Under the pieces are notes generated by a model. It was not told the DNA's origin. It ran no database searches and saw only the letters and a program-made list of their open reading frames with translations. Of a stretch of 64,000 bases of DNA, positions 44,361 through 54,430 are shown piece after piece (the first letter of the stretch is position 1; each line of letters begins with the position of its first letter). The stretch spans positions 62,001-126,000 of the forward strand of contig NZ_ARQM01000013.1 in assembly GCF_000385135.1 (NCBI RefSeq). The letters run 5' to 3'. This DNA is from Promicromonospora sukumoe 327MFSha3.1 (GTDB taxonomy: Bacteria > Actinomycetota > Actinomycetes > Actinomycetales > Cellulomonadaceae). The position numbers and the translations under genes were made by a program.

Positions 44361-45983
44361 GTGAGGCAAGCACGCATCGCCACCTTCGCCGCGGGGGCGG
44401 CCGTGGTGGCCCTGACCGTGGCCGGGTGTACCCCGAGCGACACCGTCGAAGACGACGGGCCGGTCACCCTGAAGCTCACGATCGACCAGGACATGGAGAC
44501 GCTCTTCCCGGGCGACTCCGGCATCGCCGACAACATCGCGATCCTCGACGTCGTCTACGACGGCCTGGTCCGGTACGACCCGGAGACCAAGGAGCCGTAC
44601 AACTACGTCGCCGAGTCGATCGAGTCCGACGACAACACCGTCTGGACCATCAAGATCAAGCCCGACCTGACGTTCCAGAACGGTGAGCCCGTCGACGCCG
44701 CCGCGTTCGCCCGCTCCTGGAACTACACGGCCGGCCACCCGGAGCTGTACAGCAACTACTTCTTCGAGCGCTTCAAGGGCTACGAGGAGATGCAGGACGA
44801 GATCGACGACGAGGGCGAGGTCGTGAAGGAGAGCCCGGTCGAGGAGCTGTCCGGCCTCACCGTCGCGGACGACCTGACGCTCGAGGTCGAGCTCAACGCG
44901 CCGTTCGCCGGCTTCGCCACGATGCTCGGCTACACCGGCTTCTACCCGGTCGCCCAGGAGTGCCTGGACGACGTCGAGGCCTGCGCCGTCAAGCCGATCG
45001 GCAACGGCCCGTTCCAGATCACCGAGTGGGACCAGGGCGTGTCGGTCGACGCCGAGCGCTGGGCGGACTACACGCTGGACGAGACGCCCGAGGACATCGA
45101 CGCGATCAACTGGCGCGAGTACGCCGGGGCGTCGTCCTGGAGCGACTTCGAGGCCGGTGACCTCGACGTCAGCTACCCGCCGCCGGCCGACCTGGCCGCC
45201 GCGCAGGAGGACCCCGAGCTCTCCGAGCGGCTCGCCGAGGCACCGGGCGCCGCGCTGACCTACATCGGCTTCCCGCTGTACGAGGACGGCCCGTGGCAGG
45301 ACAAGGAGTTCCGCAAGGCGATCTCCATGGCGATCGACCGCGAGACCATCGTCGACCAGCTCTCGGGCGGCCTGGCCACCCCGGCCGACTCGTGGGTCGT
45401 GCCGGACGGCGTCCCCGGCGGCGAGGCCGGCACCTGCGAGTGGTGCGTCTTCGACCCGGAGGCGGCCAAGGCCGCGCTGGAGAAGGCCGGCGGCTGGCCC
45501 GACGGCGAGACGCTGACGATCGGCCTGAGCAACGACGAGACCGAGATCGAGTACTTCAAGGCGATCGGTGACTCCATCGAGGCCAACCTCGGCATCCCGT
45601 ACGAGCTCAAGCCGAACCCGGACTTCTCCTCGGTCCGGTCCGAGCAGGGCTTCGACGGCATCTTCCGGAACAACTGGTTCCCGGACTACCCGCTGAACGA
45701 GAACTACCTGGCCTTCTACGCCGTCGGCGAGGAGGGTGCGGGCAACTTCGGCTGGTACGACAAGGAGTTCGAGGACAAGCTCGCCGAGGGCGACCAGGCC
45801 GCGACGCTCGACGAGGCCGTGGTGAAGTACCAGGAGGCCGAGGCGATCCTCGCCGAGGAGTTCCCGACCATCCCGTTCCGCTTCAACGCGGGCGCCGAGT
45901 ACTACAGCGAGCGCCTGGACGACGTCGTCCTGGACCCGTTCAGCGGGGCGGTCCGGGTCCGCGCGCTGACCGTCACGGAGTAA
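44361..45983 (+). CDS. Peptide ABC transporter substrate-binding lipoprotein (SBP_bac_5)
   Basis: 540 residues from GTG 44361, preceded by GGGGAGG. Signal peptide and lipobox (RIATFAAGAAVVALTVAGC) make it a lipoprotein. The mature protein has family-5 landmarks: TLKLTIDQDMETLFPGD, VYDGLVRYDPETKEPYNYVAESIE, WTIKIKPDLTFQNGEPVDAAAFARSWNY, and DKEFRKAISMAIDRETIV. The very acidic composition fits an extracellular actinobacterial protein. It delivers oligopeptides or similar solutes to the permeases downstream. Confidence 0.93.
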   Translation: MRQARIATFAAGAAVVALTVAGCTPSDTVEDDGPVTLKLTIDQDMETLFPGDSGIADNIAILDVVYDGLVRYDPETKEPYNYVAESIESDDNTVWTIKIKPDLTFQNGEPVDAAAFARSWNYTAGHPELYSNYFFERFKGYEEMQDEIDDEGEVVKESPVEELSGLTVADDLTLEVELNAPFAGFATMLGYTGFYPVAQECLDDVEACAVKPIGNGPFQITEWDQGVSVDAERWADYTLDETPEDIDAINWREYAGASSWSDFEAGDLDVSYPPPADLAAAQEDPELSERLAEAPGAALTYIGFPLYEDGPWQDKEFRKAISMAIDRETIVDQLSGGLATPADSWVVPDGVPGGEAGTCEWCVFDPEAAKAALEKAGGWPDGETLTIGLSNDETEIEYFKAIGDSIEANLGIPYELKPNPDFSSVRSEQGFDGIFRNNWFPDYPLNENYLAFYAVGEEGAGNFGWYDKEFEDKLAEGDQAATLDEAVVKYQEAEAILAEEFPTIPFRFNAGAEYYSERLDDVVLDPFSGAVRVRALTVTE

Positions 45984-46010
45984 CCGACCCACCTCCGCAG
46001 CGGAGCGGCC

Positions 46011-46059
46011 CCGTTGGTCGAGCTTGTCGAGACCTGGTCTCGACAAGCTCGACCAACGG
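46011..46059. repeat. Inverted repeat of the GGTCGAGCTTGTCGAGACC family inside the peptide operon
   Basis: Perfect 24-bp arms (46011-46034, 46036-46059) around a single T. It lies between the binding-protein gene and the first permease. Copies of the same motif lie at 60217-60280 and, in frame, at 50032-50054. Here it could lower permease expression relative to the binding protein. Confidence 0.8.
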
Positions 46060-46101
46060 TCGGCGCGATCCACCAACCCCCATCCCCCCGGAAGGACCCC
46101 T

Positions 46102-47106
46102 ATGGGGCGTTACGTCCTCCGTCGTGTCGCGCAGGCGGTCGGCATGCTGTTCCTGGTGATGTTCGTGCTGCACCTGCTCACGACGCTCGCGATCCAGCTC
46201 AACGGCAACCCCGCCCTCGCGTTCTTCGGCGACAAGATTCCCTCGCCGGCCCAGGTCGCCGCCGTCGAGCAGCGGTTCGGCCTGGACGACCCGTGCTACG
46301 ACCAGCCCGGCAACCCGTGCCTCGGCCCGTTCGTGGAACGGCTCGGCCAGTACGCGCAGGGCGACCTCGGCACCAACCTGCGGGGCCGCGAGGTGACGGA
46401 CATCGTCGCCAGCGCCGCCCCGAACACGCTGCGGCTGTTCGTCATGGTCACGATCACGTGGCTGGTGCTGGGCATGGTGCTCGGCTCGGTCGCGGCCCGC
46501 TGGCGCGGCTCGCCGTCCGACCACGGCATCCGGCTGACGTCGGTGCTCATCGACGCGCTGCCCGTGTTCGTGCTGCTCCTGGTCTACAAGGAGGTCGTGA
46601 CGGTCCCGCTCAGCGGCTGGGCCAAGGAGACCTTCGGCGAGGACAGCTGGCCGCCGTACTGGTTCAAGCCGTCGTTCGACCCGGAGCACCCGTGGGCCAC
46701 GGTCGCGGTGCCCGGCATCCTGCTGGGCCTGGCCGGCTCGGCCGCCTTCATCCGCCTGGTGCGCGCGAGCCAGCTCGACTCGTACGGCGGCGACCACGTG
46801 CGCACGGCCCGCTCCAAGGGCCTGAACGAGGGCCGCGTCGTGGTGCACCACGTGGTGCGCAACTCGTCGATCCCCGTGGTGACGGCGGTGGGCCTCACCT
46901 TCGCGGAGGCCCTGAGCGGCGCCGTCATCACCGAGGGGATCATGAACATCTACGGCATGGGCGGCGTCCTGTGGGACGCCGTGCAGAGCAGCGACGTCGG
47001 CCTGGTGCTCGGCATCGTGACCATCCTGACCGCCGTCACGGTGCTGGTGATGATCGTCGTCGACATCGCCTACGCCGCGCTCGACCCGAGGATCCGCTAT
47101 GAGTGA
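46102..47106 (+). CDS. Peptide ABC transporter permease (DppB/OppB-like)
   Basis: 334 residues, six predicted helices. Starts MGRYVLRRVAQAVGMLFLVMFVLHLL; the long extracytoplasmic loop with two cysteines (DDPCYDQPGNPCLG) and GDLGTNLRGREVTDIV follows as in DppB. The coupling loop is DHVRTARSKGLNEGRVVVHHVVRNSSIPVV. ATG 46102 follows GGAAGG. It overlaps the next permease by eight bases. Confidence 0.92.
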   Translation: MGRYVLRRVAQAVGMLFLVMFVLHLLTTLAIQLNGNPALAFFGDKIPSPAQVAAVEQRFGLDDPCYDQPGNPCLGPFVERLGQYAQGDLGTNLRGREVTDIVASAAPNTLRLFVMVTITWLVLGMVLGSVAARWRGSPSDHGIRLTSVLIDALPVFVLLLVYKEVVTVPLSGWAKETFGEDSWPPYWFKPSFDPEHPWATVAVPGILLGLAGSAAFIRLVRASQLDSYGGDHVRTARSKGLNEGRVVVHHVVRNSSIPVVTAVGLTFAEALSGAVITEGIMNIYGMGGVLWDAVQSSDVGLVLGIVTILTAVTVLVMIVVDIAYAALDPRIRYE

Positions 47107-48024
47107 GGCAGCCTCCGCGGCGACCGGGAACGTCGCCGGCGCCGCGTCCCGCACCCTGGCGTCGGACGCGTGGCGCAGCCTGCGCCGCCGGCCCGACGTC
47201 ATCATCTCGGGCCTGATCATCACGTTCTTCGTGGTCATGGCCGCGTTTCCCACGCTGTTCACCTCGGTGAGCCCGCGGCACTGCGTGATCGGCGACGCCA
47301 AGATCAAGCCGCAGGGCTTCGGCAACGAGTTCCCGCTCGGCACCGACTCGTTCGGGTGCGACACGCTGGCCCAGCTCGCGCACGGTTCGAGGCCGTCGCT
47401 GCTGCTGGCCCTCGTGGTGGTCGGCACCGCGCTGGTCATCGGCGTCACGCTCGGCCTGCTCGCCGGGTACTACCTGGGCTGGGTGGACTTCGTGGTGTCC
47501 CGCACCGTCGAGGTCTTCCTGGTGATCCCGTACCTGCTCGCGGCGATGCTGCTGCTGAGCCTGTTCAAGAACGTGGACCTCGGCTCGGGCACGTTCACCA
47601 CGATCATGCTGCCCGCGATCGTGCTGACGCTGTTCGGCTGGATGGGCTACGCCCGGTACGTCCGGGCGAGCGTCCTGGAGGCCAAGAACCTCGACTACGT
47701 CACGGCGGCCCGCGCGCTGGGCGCCTCCGACCTGCGGATCATGTTCCGGCACGTGCTGCCCAACGCGATCGGCCCGGTCACGGCCCTGGTCCCGACGGCG
47801 ATCGCCGGCGTGATCGGCGCGGAGGCCGTGCTCGCGTTCCTCGGCATCGGGGTGCGCCCGCCCGCCATCTCCTGGGGGATCATGATCGAGAACGGCTCCT
47901 CGTGGGTGCTCGGCGGCTACCCGCACATGCTGCTGGTGCCGCTGGCCGCGCTGCTCGCGACGGTCCTGTCGCTGGTGGTGCTCGGCGACGCGCTGCGCGA
48001 CGCCCTCGACCCGAGGCTGAGCGC

Positions 48025-48028
<4 letters not shown>
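47099..48028 (+). CDS. Peptide ABC transporter permease (DppC/OppC-like)
   Basis: 309 residues. WRSLRRRPDVIISGLIITFFVVMAAFP opens the first helix. The family's NEFPLGTDSFGCDTLAQLAHGSRPSL segment and coupling loop YVRASVLEAKNLDYVTAARALGASDLRIMFRHVLPN are present. It overlaps its neighbours on both sides, so translation is coupled. With the DppB-like subunit it forms the channel. Confidence 0.93.
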
Positions 48029-49111
<1,083 letters not shown>

Positions 49112-49119
<8 letters not shown>

Positions 49120-50389
49120 GTCACGACCGGCGGGCGCCGAGCTCGTCGACGAACGCCCCGCGCACGGCGGGTCCGTGCTCGAGGTCCGCGACCTCGTCAA
49201 GCACTACCCGGTGCGCTCCGGGCTGCTGCGTCGCTCGGCGGGGGCCGTCAAGGCCGTCGACGGCGTCTCGCTCACCCTGGACCGGGGCCGCACGCTGGGC
49301 CTGGTCGGCGAGTCCGGGTCGGGCAAGTCGACGCTCGCCCGCGTGCTCGTGGGCGTCGAGACGCCGACCAGCGGGCAGGTGCTGGTGGACGGCGAGGACG
49401 TCACCGGGCGGTCCCGGGCAGGCCGCAAGCAGCTCCGCCGGGACGTGCAGATGGTGTTCCAGGACCCGTACACGTCGCTGAACCCGCGCATGTCGGTCAG
49501 CGAGATCGTGGGCGAGCCGTTCGCCATCCACCGCATCGACCCGGCAGGCGGACGACGGGCCGCGGTGGGCGAGCTGCTCGAGCTCGTCGGCTTGGACCCC
49601 GACCACGCGAACCGGTACCCGCACCAGTTCTCGGGCGGGCAGCGGCAGCGCGTCGGGATCGCCCGCGCGCTCGCCCTGCGGCCCAAGATCCTGGTCTGCG
49701 ACGAGCCGGTCTCGGCGCTCGACGTCTCCGTGCAGGGCCAGGTGATCAACCTGCTGGAGGACCTCCAGGAGGAGCTCGGCCTGTCGTACCTGTTCGTGGC
49801 GCACGACCTCGGCGTGGTGCGGCACATCGCCCACGACGTCGCCGTCATGTACCTGGGCCGCATCGTCGAGCAGGGCCCCGAGGCCGACGTGTACGGCGCC
49901 GCGCGGCACCCCTACACGCAGGCGCTGCTGTCGGCGGTGCCGGTGCCGGACCCGTCGGTGCGGCTGGTCGCTCCGACGGTGGTCGAGCCCTCGCCGGTCG
50001 AGCCCCCGCTGGTCGAGCCCGTCGACCCGTCGCTGGTCGAGCCTGTCGAGACCCGGATCCAGACCGGCGAAAAGCGCCCTGGCATCGGCGGGATCGTGCT
50101 GGAGGGCGACCCGCCCTCCCCGGTCGACCCGCCGTCCGGCTGCCCGTTCCACACGCGCTGCTGGCTCGCGCCGACCCTGCCGGAGGCGCGGGGCGAGGCC
50201 GCCGCGTCGTCGACGAAGGGTTCCGAGACGGAGAGCGCGGGCCCCGTCGTCCCGGATCGGGGCCTGCGGCTCGTCCCGTCCGTGTGCGAGACGGAGGTGC
50301 CCGCCCTGGTCACCCGGGGTGCCGCACCGGACCATGTCGCCGCCTGCCACTTCGCGCGTGAGCTCGCCGCCCCGGGAGCCGGCGCATGA
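49112..50389 (+). CDS. Peptide ABC transporter ATP-binding protein (DppF-like) with repeat-derived linker
   Basis: 425 residues, about 60-80 longer than typical DppF. ABC core: Walker [53 protein letters not shown]. The C-terminal cysteine region follows ([21 protein letters not shown]). Between the two lies a repetitive linker (residues 290-325) with [13 protein letters not shown] and SLVEPVETR, encoded by copies of the dispersed GGTCGAGCC/GTCGAGACC repeat. A second insertion lies within the Cys region. It overlaps the amidotransferase gene by four bases. Confidence 0.9.
49981..50054. repeat. Dispersed repeat copies inside the dppF-like coding region
   Basis: GGTCGAGCC occurs four times (49981, 49997, 50011, 50035). 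The last copy continues as GTCGAGACCC, matching the intergenic inverted-repeat arm at 46011 and 60241 except for C in place of T. The insertion keeps the frame. Confidence 0.75.
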
Positions 50390-51099
50390 CGCGCGTCCTG
50401 GTGGTGCTGAACTCGCCCACCAGCTCGATGGGCCGCCTGGAGCAGTGGCTCCCCGAGGCCGGGATCGACCCGGTGCTCACGCCGGGCGCGGAGCTCCCCG
50501 AGACCCTCGACGGGTTCGGCGGCGTGGTCCTGCTGGGCGGCGGCTTCATGCCGGACGACGACGCCGGGCACCCGTTCCTCGCCCGCGAGCGCGCGCTCAC
50601 CGAGCAGGCGCTGGCCGACGGCGTGCCGCTGCTCGGGCTGTGCCTCGGCGGACAGCTCCTGGCGCACGTCACCGGCGGCGGCGTCACGGCGCGGTCGGGC
50701 GAGACGGAGCGCGGCATGTGCGCGCTCACGGTGCTGCCCGACGCCGCGGACGACCCGGTGTTCGGCGACCTGCCCGGCGTGCCGGACGGTCCGCTGTGGA
50801 TGATCGAGAACCACGAGGACTCGGTGACCGCCCTGCCGCCGTCGGCGACGCTGCTGGTGACCAGCGACGCCTGCCGCAACCAGGCGTTCCGCGTAGGCGA
50901 GGCGGCCTGGGGCCTGCAGTTCCATCCCGAGGCGCGGCCGGAGCGGATCGCGACCTGGGACGAGGCCGCACTCTCGGAGCAGGGCATCGACCGGGCGGTG
51001 CTGGCCGAGGCGGCGCTGGTGCACGCGGCGGAGAACGAGGCGCAGTCGGGCGCGCTGGTGCGCGCCTGGGCGGACGTGGTGCACGCGGGCGCGAGGTAG
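50386..51099 (+). CDS. Class I glutamine amidotransferase
   Basis: 237 residues. The nucleophile Cys86 is in [14 protein letters not shown]; His180 and Glu182 complete the triad ([12 protein letters not shown]). The form resembles GuaA-type stand-alone domains and gamma-glutamyl hydrolase-like enzymes. Its start overlaps the DppF-like stop, so it belongs to the peptide-importer operon. A role in breaking gamma-glutamyl or amide bonds of imported peptides is possible but inferred. Confidence 0.88.
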   Translation: MTRVLVVLNSPTSSMGRLEQWLPEAGIDPVLTPGAELPETLDGFGGVVLLGGGFMPDDDAGHPFLARERALTEQALADGVPLLGLCLGGQLLAHVTGGGVTARSGETERGMCALTVLPDAADDPVFGDLPGVPDGPLWMIENHEDSVTALPPSATLLVTSDACRNQAFRVGEAAWGLQFHPEARPERIATWDEAALSEQGIDRAVLAEAALVHAAENEAQSGALVRAWADVVHAGAR

Positions 51100-51107
51100 A
51101 ACCCCAG

Positions 51108-51147
51108 CGAGATAGAACCAGGGCGGAGTAGCTGCGGTTCTGTCTCG
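51108..51147. repeat. GAGATAGAACC-family inverted repeat
   Basis: CGAGATAGAACC (51108-51119) pairs with GGTTCTGTCTCG (51136-51147) with one mismatch and a 16-base loop. GAGGTAGAACCCC precedes it. The same words surround the palindrome at 1402-1461. Confidence 0.65.
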
Positions 51148-51180
51148 GCAGGACGAGGATCGACGAGAGGACGGACAGGG

Positions 51181-51969
51181 ATGGTCTCGACAGGGACGCA
51201 CAGCGACGGGGTGCCGGTGGTGGCCTACCGGGTGGCGCGGGCCTCGGGCGAGGTGCTCGCCGCGCGCCACGACGACCTGGACTTCTACGCCGCCTCCACC
51301 GTGAAGCTCGCGGTGCTGGTGGCGGCTGCGCGCGCCCTCGACGCGGGCACGGCGAGCCTCGACGAGACGTGCGTCGCGACCCGGACCTTTACGTCGCAGG
51401 TACCCGGCGCCGGCGAGTACACGATCGAGCCCGACGACGTCGACGACGGCCTGCCGGCCGACGGCACGCCGATGCCGCTGGGCGACGTCGTCGACCGGAT
51501 GGTCACGGTGTCGTCCAACGAGGCGACCAACATGGTCGTCGAGCGCGTGGGCATCCCCGCGGTGAACCAGGTGCTGGCCGACGCCGGGGCCACGCGGTCG
51601 ACGTTCGGCCGCAAGTACTCGGACCTGGCCGCCGAGAAGGCGGGTGCCTCGCACCGCACGACGGCGGCCGACCTGTGCCTGCTGATGTCCGGCGTGGTCA
51701 CGGGCGCACTGGCGAGCCCGGAGCGGACCGCCTGGATGTGCGAGCTGCTCGGCCGGCAGACCGACCGTCAGCTCACGGCCGCCGTCGGCGGAGGTGTCCC
51801 GTTCGGTTCCAAGTCCGGCTGGGTGGACGGCATCCGGCACGACGTCGCCTTCGTGGGTGAGCCCGGCACCGACGCCCTGGTGATCGCGGTGTGCACGCGC
51901 GGCTACGACGAACAGGCCGCGGAAGAGACCCTCAAGTCCCTCGGCGCCCTGGCGGTCGAGCTTGCCTGA
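51181..51969 (+). CDS. Serine hydrolase of the class A beta-lactamase fold, no signal peptide
   Basis: 262 residues. Active-site motifs are in order: S39-T-V-K42 (SxxK), S111-S-N113 (SxN-like), and K211-S-G213 (KTG-like). The Glu166 omega-loop motif of true beta-lactamases is not evident. No signal peptide is present, so it should be cytosolic, unusual for the fold. It follows the peptide importer and amidotransferase on the same strand, 81 bases on. A peptidase or amidase acting on imported peptides fits better than antibiotic resistance. Confidence 0.85.
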   Translation: MVSTGTHSDGVPVVAYRVARASGEVLAARHDDLDFYAASTVKLAVLVAAARALDAGTASLDETCVATRTFTSQVPGAGEYTIEPDDVDDGLPADGTPMPLGDVVDRMVTVSSNEATNMVVERVGIPAVNQVLADAGATRSTFGRKYSDLAAEKAGASHRTTAADLCLLMSGVVTGALASPERTAWMCELLGRQTDRQLTAAVGGGVPFGSKSGWVDGIRHDVAFVGEPGTDALVIAVCTRGYDEQAAEETLKSLGALAVELA

Positions 51970-51986
51970 CGGGGCGGCTCCTTTCT

Positions 51987-52050
51987 CCTTCGAGGCCTAG
52001 GTTTCTTCGCTTTCGGTCGCCCGAAAGCGAAGAAACCTAGGCCTCGAAGG
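51987..52050. terminator. Perfect 30-bp-arm hairpin, CCTTCGAGGCCTAGG family
   Basis: Arms 51987-52016 and 52021-52050 are exact with a TCGC loop. It follows the serine hydrolase stop. A close relative of the arm is at 55298-55361. Confidence 0.82.
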
Positions 52051-52091
52051 GGATGGGTGCCACGGCCCCGACCTGCGGCCGAGGGTTGCCT

Positions 52092-52119
52092 CCCGCATCC
52101 CTTTCCTATTGAATGCGGG
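52092..52119 (+). promoter_or_regulatory. Inverted repeat upstream of the AMP-dependent ligase
   Basis: CCCGCAT (52092-52098) and ATGCGGG (52113-52119) are exact 7-bp arms around a 14-base A/T-richer spacer. It lies 30 bases before the GTG at 52149, so it may be an operator. No regulator gene is adjacent. Confidence 0.4.
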
Positions 52120-52148
52120 TGCAATAGTGGCGAGCCAAAGGGGGCGAC

Positions 52149-53786
52149 GTGCTGACCACCAGTACCGAGGAGGTCCGCGCCGGCGGCCTCGTGCAGGTCG
52201 AACGCCGGGAGAACCTGCTCAACCAGGGCTTCCACCTCGTCCGGTCGGGTGTTCTCGCCCCGGGCCTGCGGGTGCACCGCGACGTCGGCGCGATCTGGCA
52301 GCTCGTCACCTGGGGCCCGTCGATCGCCGGCGGGTACCGCGCCAGCGCCGTCCGCGCCCCGCACCAGACGGCGTTCGCCGACGAGCAGCGCAGCGTGACC
52401 TTCCGCGAGCTCGACGAGCGCGCGAACCGGCTGGCCAACGCCCTGCGCGACCGCGGCGTCGGCGTCGGGTCGCCCGTCGCCGTGCTCTGCCGCAACCACG
52501 GCGGCCTGATCGAGGCCATGGTGGCGCTGGCCAAGCTCGGCGCGACCACGCTGCTGCTCAACTCGGGCCTCTCCCCCGCGCAGGTCTCCGCCGTCGTCGG
52601 CGAGCAGCAGCCGGTGCTGCTGCTCGCCGACCAGGAGTTCCTGGACCAGCGCCCCGACCTGCCCGCCGGCCTGGGCGTGCACACCACCTGGGCCGACGAC
52701 GGCGCCTCCGGCCTCGCGGACCTCGTCGCGAACGGCGACCCGGCGCGGGTGCCGATCCCCGACCGGGCCGGCCGGACGGTCGTCATGACCTCGGGCACCA
52801 CGAGCACCCCGAAGGGCGCCCGCCGTCCGCAGCCGCACGGGCTGAGCGAGGCGGCGTCGCTGCTGTCCGTCATCCCGCTGCGGGCCGGCGACCGGATGAT
52901 GATCTCGACGCCGATCTTCCACACCTGGGGACTCGCGGCGCTACAGCTCGGCATGGCGCTGCACGCCGAGCTGGTGCTGCCCCGGCGCTTCGACCCCGAG
53001 GCGACCCTCCGCATGATCGCCGAGCACCGCGTGACCGCCCTGATCGCGGTCCCGGTCATGCTGCAGCGCATCCTCGACCTGCCCGCCGAGGTCAAGGCCC
53101 GCTACGACACGTCGTCGCTGCGGGTGGTCGCCTACTCCGGCTCGGCCATGCCCGCCGACCGGATCACGCAGTTCCTCGACGAGTTCGGCCCGGTCCTGTA
53201 CGGCCTCTACGGCTCGACGGAGGCCTCCTGGGCCTCCATCTCCACACCCGAGGACCTCGCCACGGAGCCGACGACGGCGGGCCGACCCCCGCTGGGCACC
53301 CGCATCGGCATCCTGGACGACGCCGGCCGGCCGGTGCCCCGCGGCGCCGTCGGCCAGATCTGTGTGGGCAACGGCATGCTGTTCGAGGGATACACGAACG
53401 GCACGGGCAAGCCGATGTTCGGCGACCTGATGGCCACGGGCGACCGCGGCCGGCTCGACGCCGAGGGCCGCCTCTACGTGCTGGGCCGCGCCGACGACAT
53501 GATCGTCTCGGGCGGCGAGAACGTGTTCCCGCGCCCGGTGGAGGACGCGATCACGGCCCAGCCCGAGGTAGCGGACGTCGCGGTGTTCGGCGTGCCCGAC
53601 GAGCGGTTCGGCCACCGGTTCGCCGCGTACGTGGTGCTGCGCGAGGGTGCGACGCTCACCGCGGAGGCCCTGCTGGACCGGCTCCGTGCGGAGCTCCCGC
53701 GCTTCTCGCTCCCCCGCGACATCCACTTCCTGGCCGAGCTCCCCCGCAACCCGACGGGCAAGGTGCTCCGCCGCGACCTTCCCTGA
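52149..53786 (+). CDS. AMP-dependent synthetase/ligase (acyl-CoA synthetase-like)
   Basis: 545 residues of the ANL superfamily. The phosphate loop is TSGTTSTPKGARR (the family Gly replaced by Ser). Later motifs are YGSTEASW, TGDRGRLDAEGRLYVLGRADDMIVSGGENVFP and the C-terminal lysine motif PTGKVLRR. It would activate a carboxylic acid as acyl-AMP and then form the CoA thioester; chain length is not readable. GTG start follows GGGGG. It stands alone between hairpins. Confidence 0.9.
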   Translation: MLTTSTEEVRAGGLVQVERRENLLNQGFHLVRSGVLAPGLRVHRDVGAIWQLVTWGPSIAGGYRASAVRAPHQTAFADEQRSVTFRELDERANRLANALRDRGVGVGSPVAVLCRNHGGLIEAMVALAKLGATTLLLNSGLSPAQVSAVVGEQQPVLLLADQEFLDQRPDLPAGLGVHTTWADDGASGLADLVANGDPARVPIPDRAGRTVVMTSGTTSTPKGARRPQPHGLSEAASLLSVIPLRAGDRMMISTPIFHTWGLAALQLGMALHAELVLPRRFDPEATLRMIAEHRVTALIAVPVMLQRILDLPAEVKARYDTSSLRVVAYSGSAMPADRITQFLDEFGPVLYGLYGSTEASWASISTPEDLATEPTTAGRPPLGTRIGILDDAGRPVPRGAVGQICVGNGMLFEGYTNGTGKPMFGDLMATGDRGRLDAEGRLYVLGRADDMIVSGGENVFPRPVEDAITAQPEVADVAVFGVPDERFGHRFAAYVVLREGATLTAEALLDRLRAELPRFSLPRDIHFLAELPRNPTGKVLRRDLP

Positions 53787-53813
53787 CCTGCTGACCGCAC
53801 GGCGCGCGAAACA

Positions 53814-53847
53814 AAACGTATACAGATAGCGTTATCTGTATACGTTT
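53814..53847. promoter_or_regulatory. 15-bp-arm palindromic operator of the AbiE operon
   Basis: AAACGTATACAGATA (53814-53828) and TATCTGTATACGTTT (53833-53847) are exact arms with a four-base spacer. This is one of the most A/T-rich spots in the window and lies 22 bases before the AbiEi ATG. AbiEi antitoxins repress their operon by binding inverted repeats in this position. Confidence 0.8.
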
Positions 53848-53869
53848 CGTTCCATGCCGGAGGTGCAGC

Positions 53870-54430
53870 ATGACCGACGCAGCCAGGGCGTCGCAGGCCG
53901 AAAGTCTTGGCGTGTCCCGGGCCGGCCTCTACCGCGCCGTGCGGGACGGGCGCTTCGACCGCATCGCCCGCGGCATCTACCGGGCGACAGATGCCGATCC
54001 GGCCGAGTGGGAGTGGGTCGAGGCGGCAGCCAGGCGTCCGGACGCGACGGTCTGCCTCACGTCCGCGCTCGCCTACTACGACCTGACCGACGTGATACCC
54101 GCGCTGCTCGACGTCGCCGTCCCCCGTGGCTCGCGGCGGCCGGCCACGGACTCGGCGATCACATGGCACCTCTTCGACAGGGCGACCTTCGGACTGGACC
54201 GCGACGAGATCGAGATCCCGGGTTCAGGCCTGCGCATCGGCCTCTACTCCGAGGAGCGCACCATCGCCGACGTGTTCCGCCTCCGCGGCTCGCTCGGCTA
54301 CGAGCTCGGGCGAGACGCCCTGCGCGAGTGGCTGCGACGCGGCGGCAAGCCGGCGCGGCTCCTGGCGGTCGCGAGCCGGCTGCCACGGAGCCGCGGACCT
54401 CTGCAGCACGCCCTGGAGGCGTTGACATGA
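53870..54430 (+). CDS. AbiEi-type antitoxin/transcriptional regulator
   Basis: 186 residues. N-terminal winged helix (QAESLGVSRAGLYRAVRDGRFDRIARGIYRATD) as in the AbiEi_4 family, then a C-terminal domain with VCLTSALAYYDLTD, the IGLYSEERTIADVFRLRGSLG motif and DALREWLRRGGKPARL. In type IV AbiE systems this protein counters the toxin without binding it and represses the operon. ATG 53870 follows GGAGG; it overlaps the toxin gene by four bases. Confidence 0.9.
   Translation: MTDAARASQAESLGVSRAGLYRAVRDGRFDRIARGIYRATDADPAEWEWVEAAARRPDATVCLTSALAYYDLTDVIPALLDVAVPRGSRRPATDSAITWHLFDRATFGLDRDEIEIPGSGLRIGLYSEERTIADVFRLRGSLGYELGRDALREWLRRGGKPARLLAVASRLPRSRGPLQHALEALT

Noticed and set aside
51181-51969. 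Beta-lactamase resistance gene
   Set aside because: No signal peptide and no clear omega-loop Glu motif; location in a peptide operon fits a peptidase-like role better.
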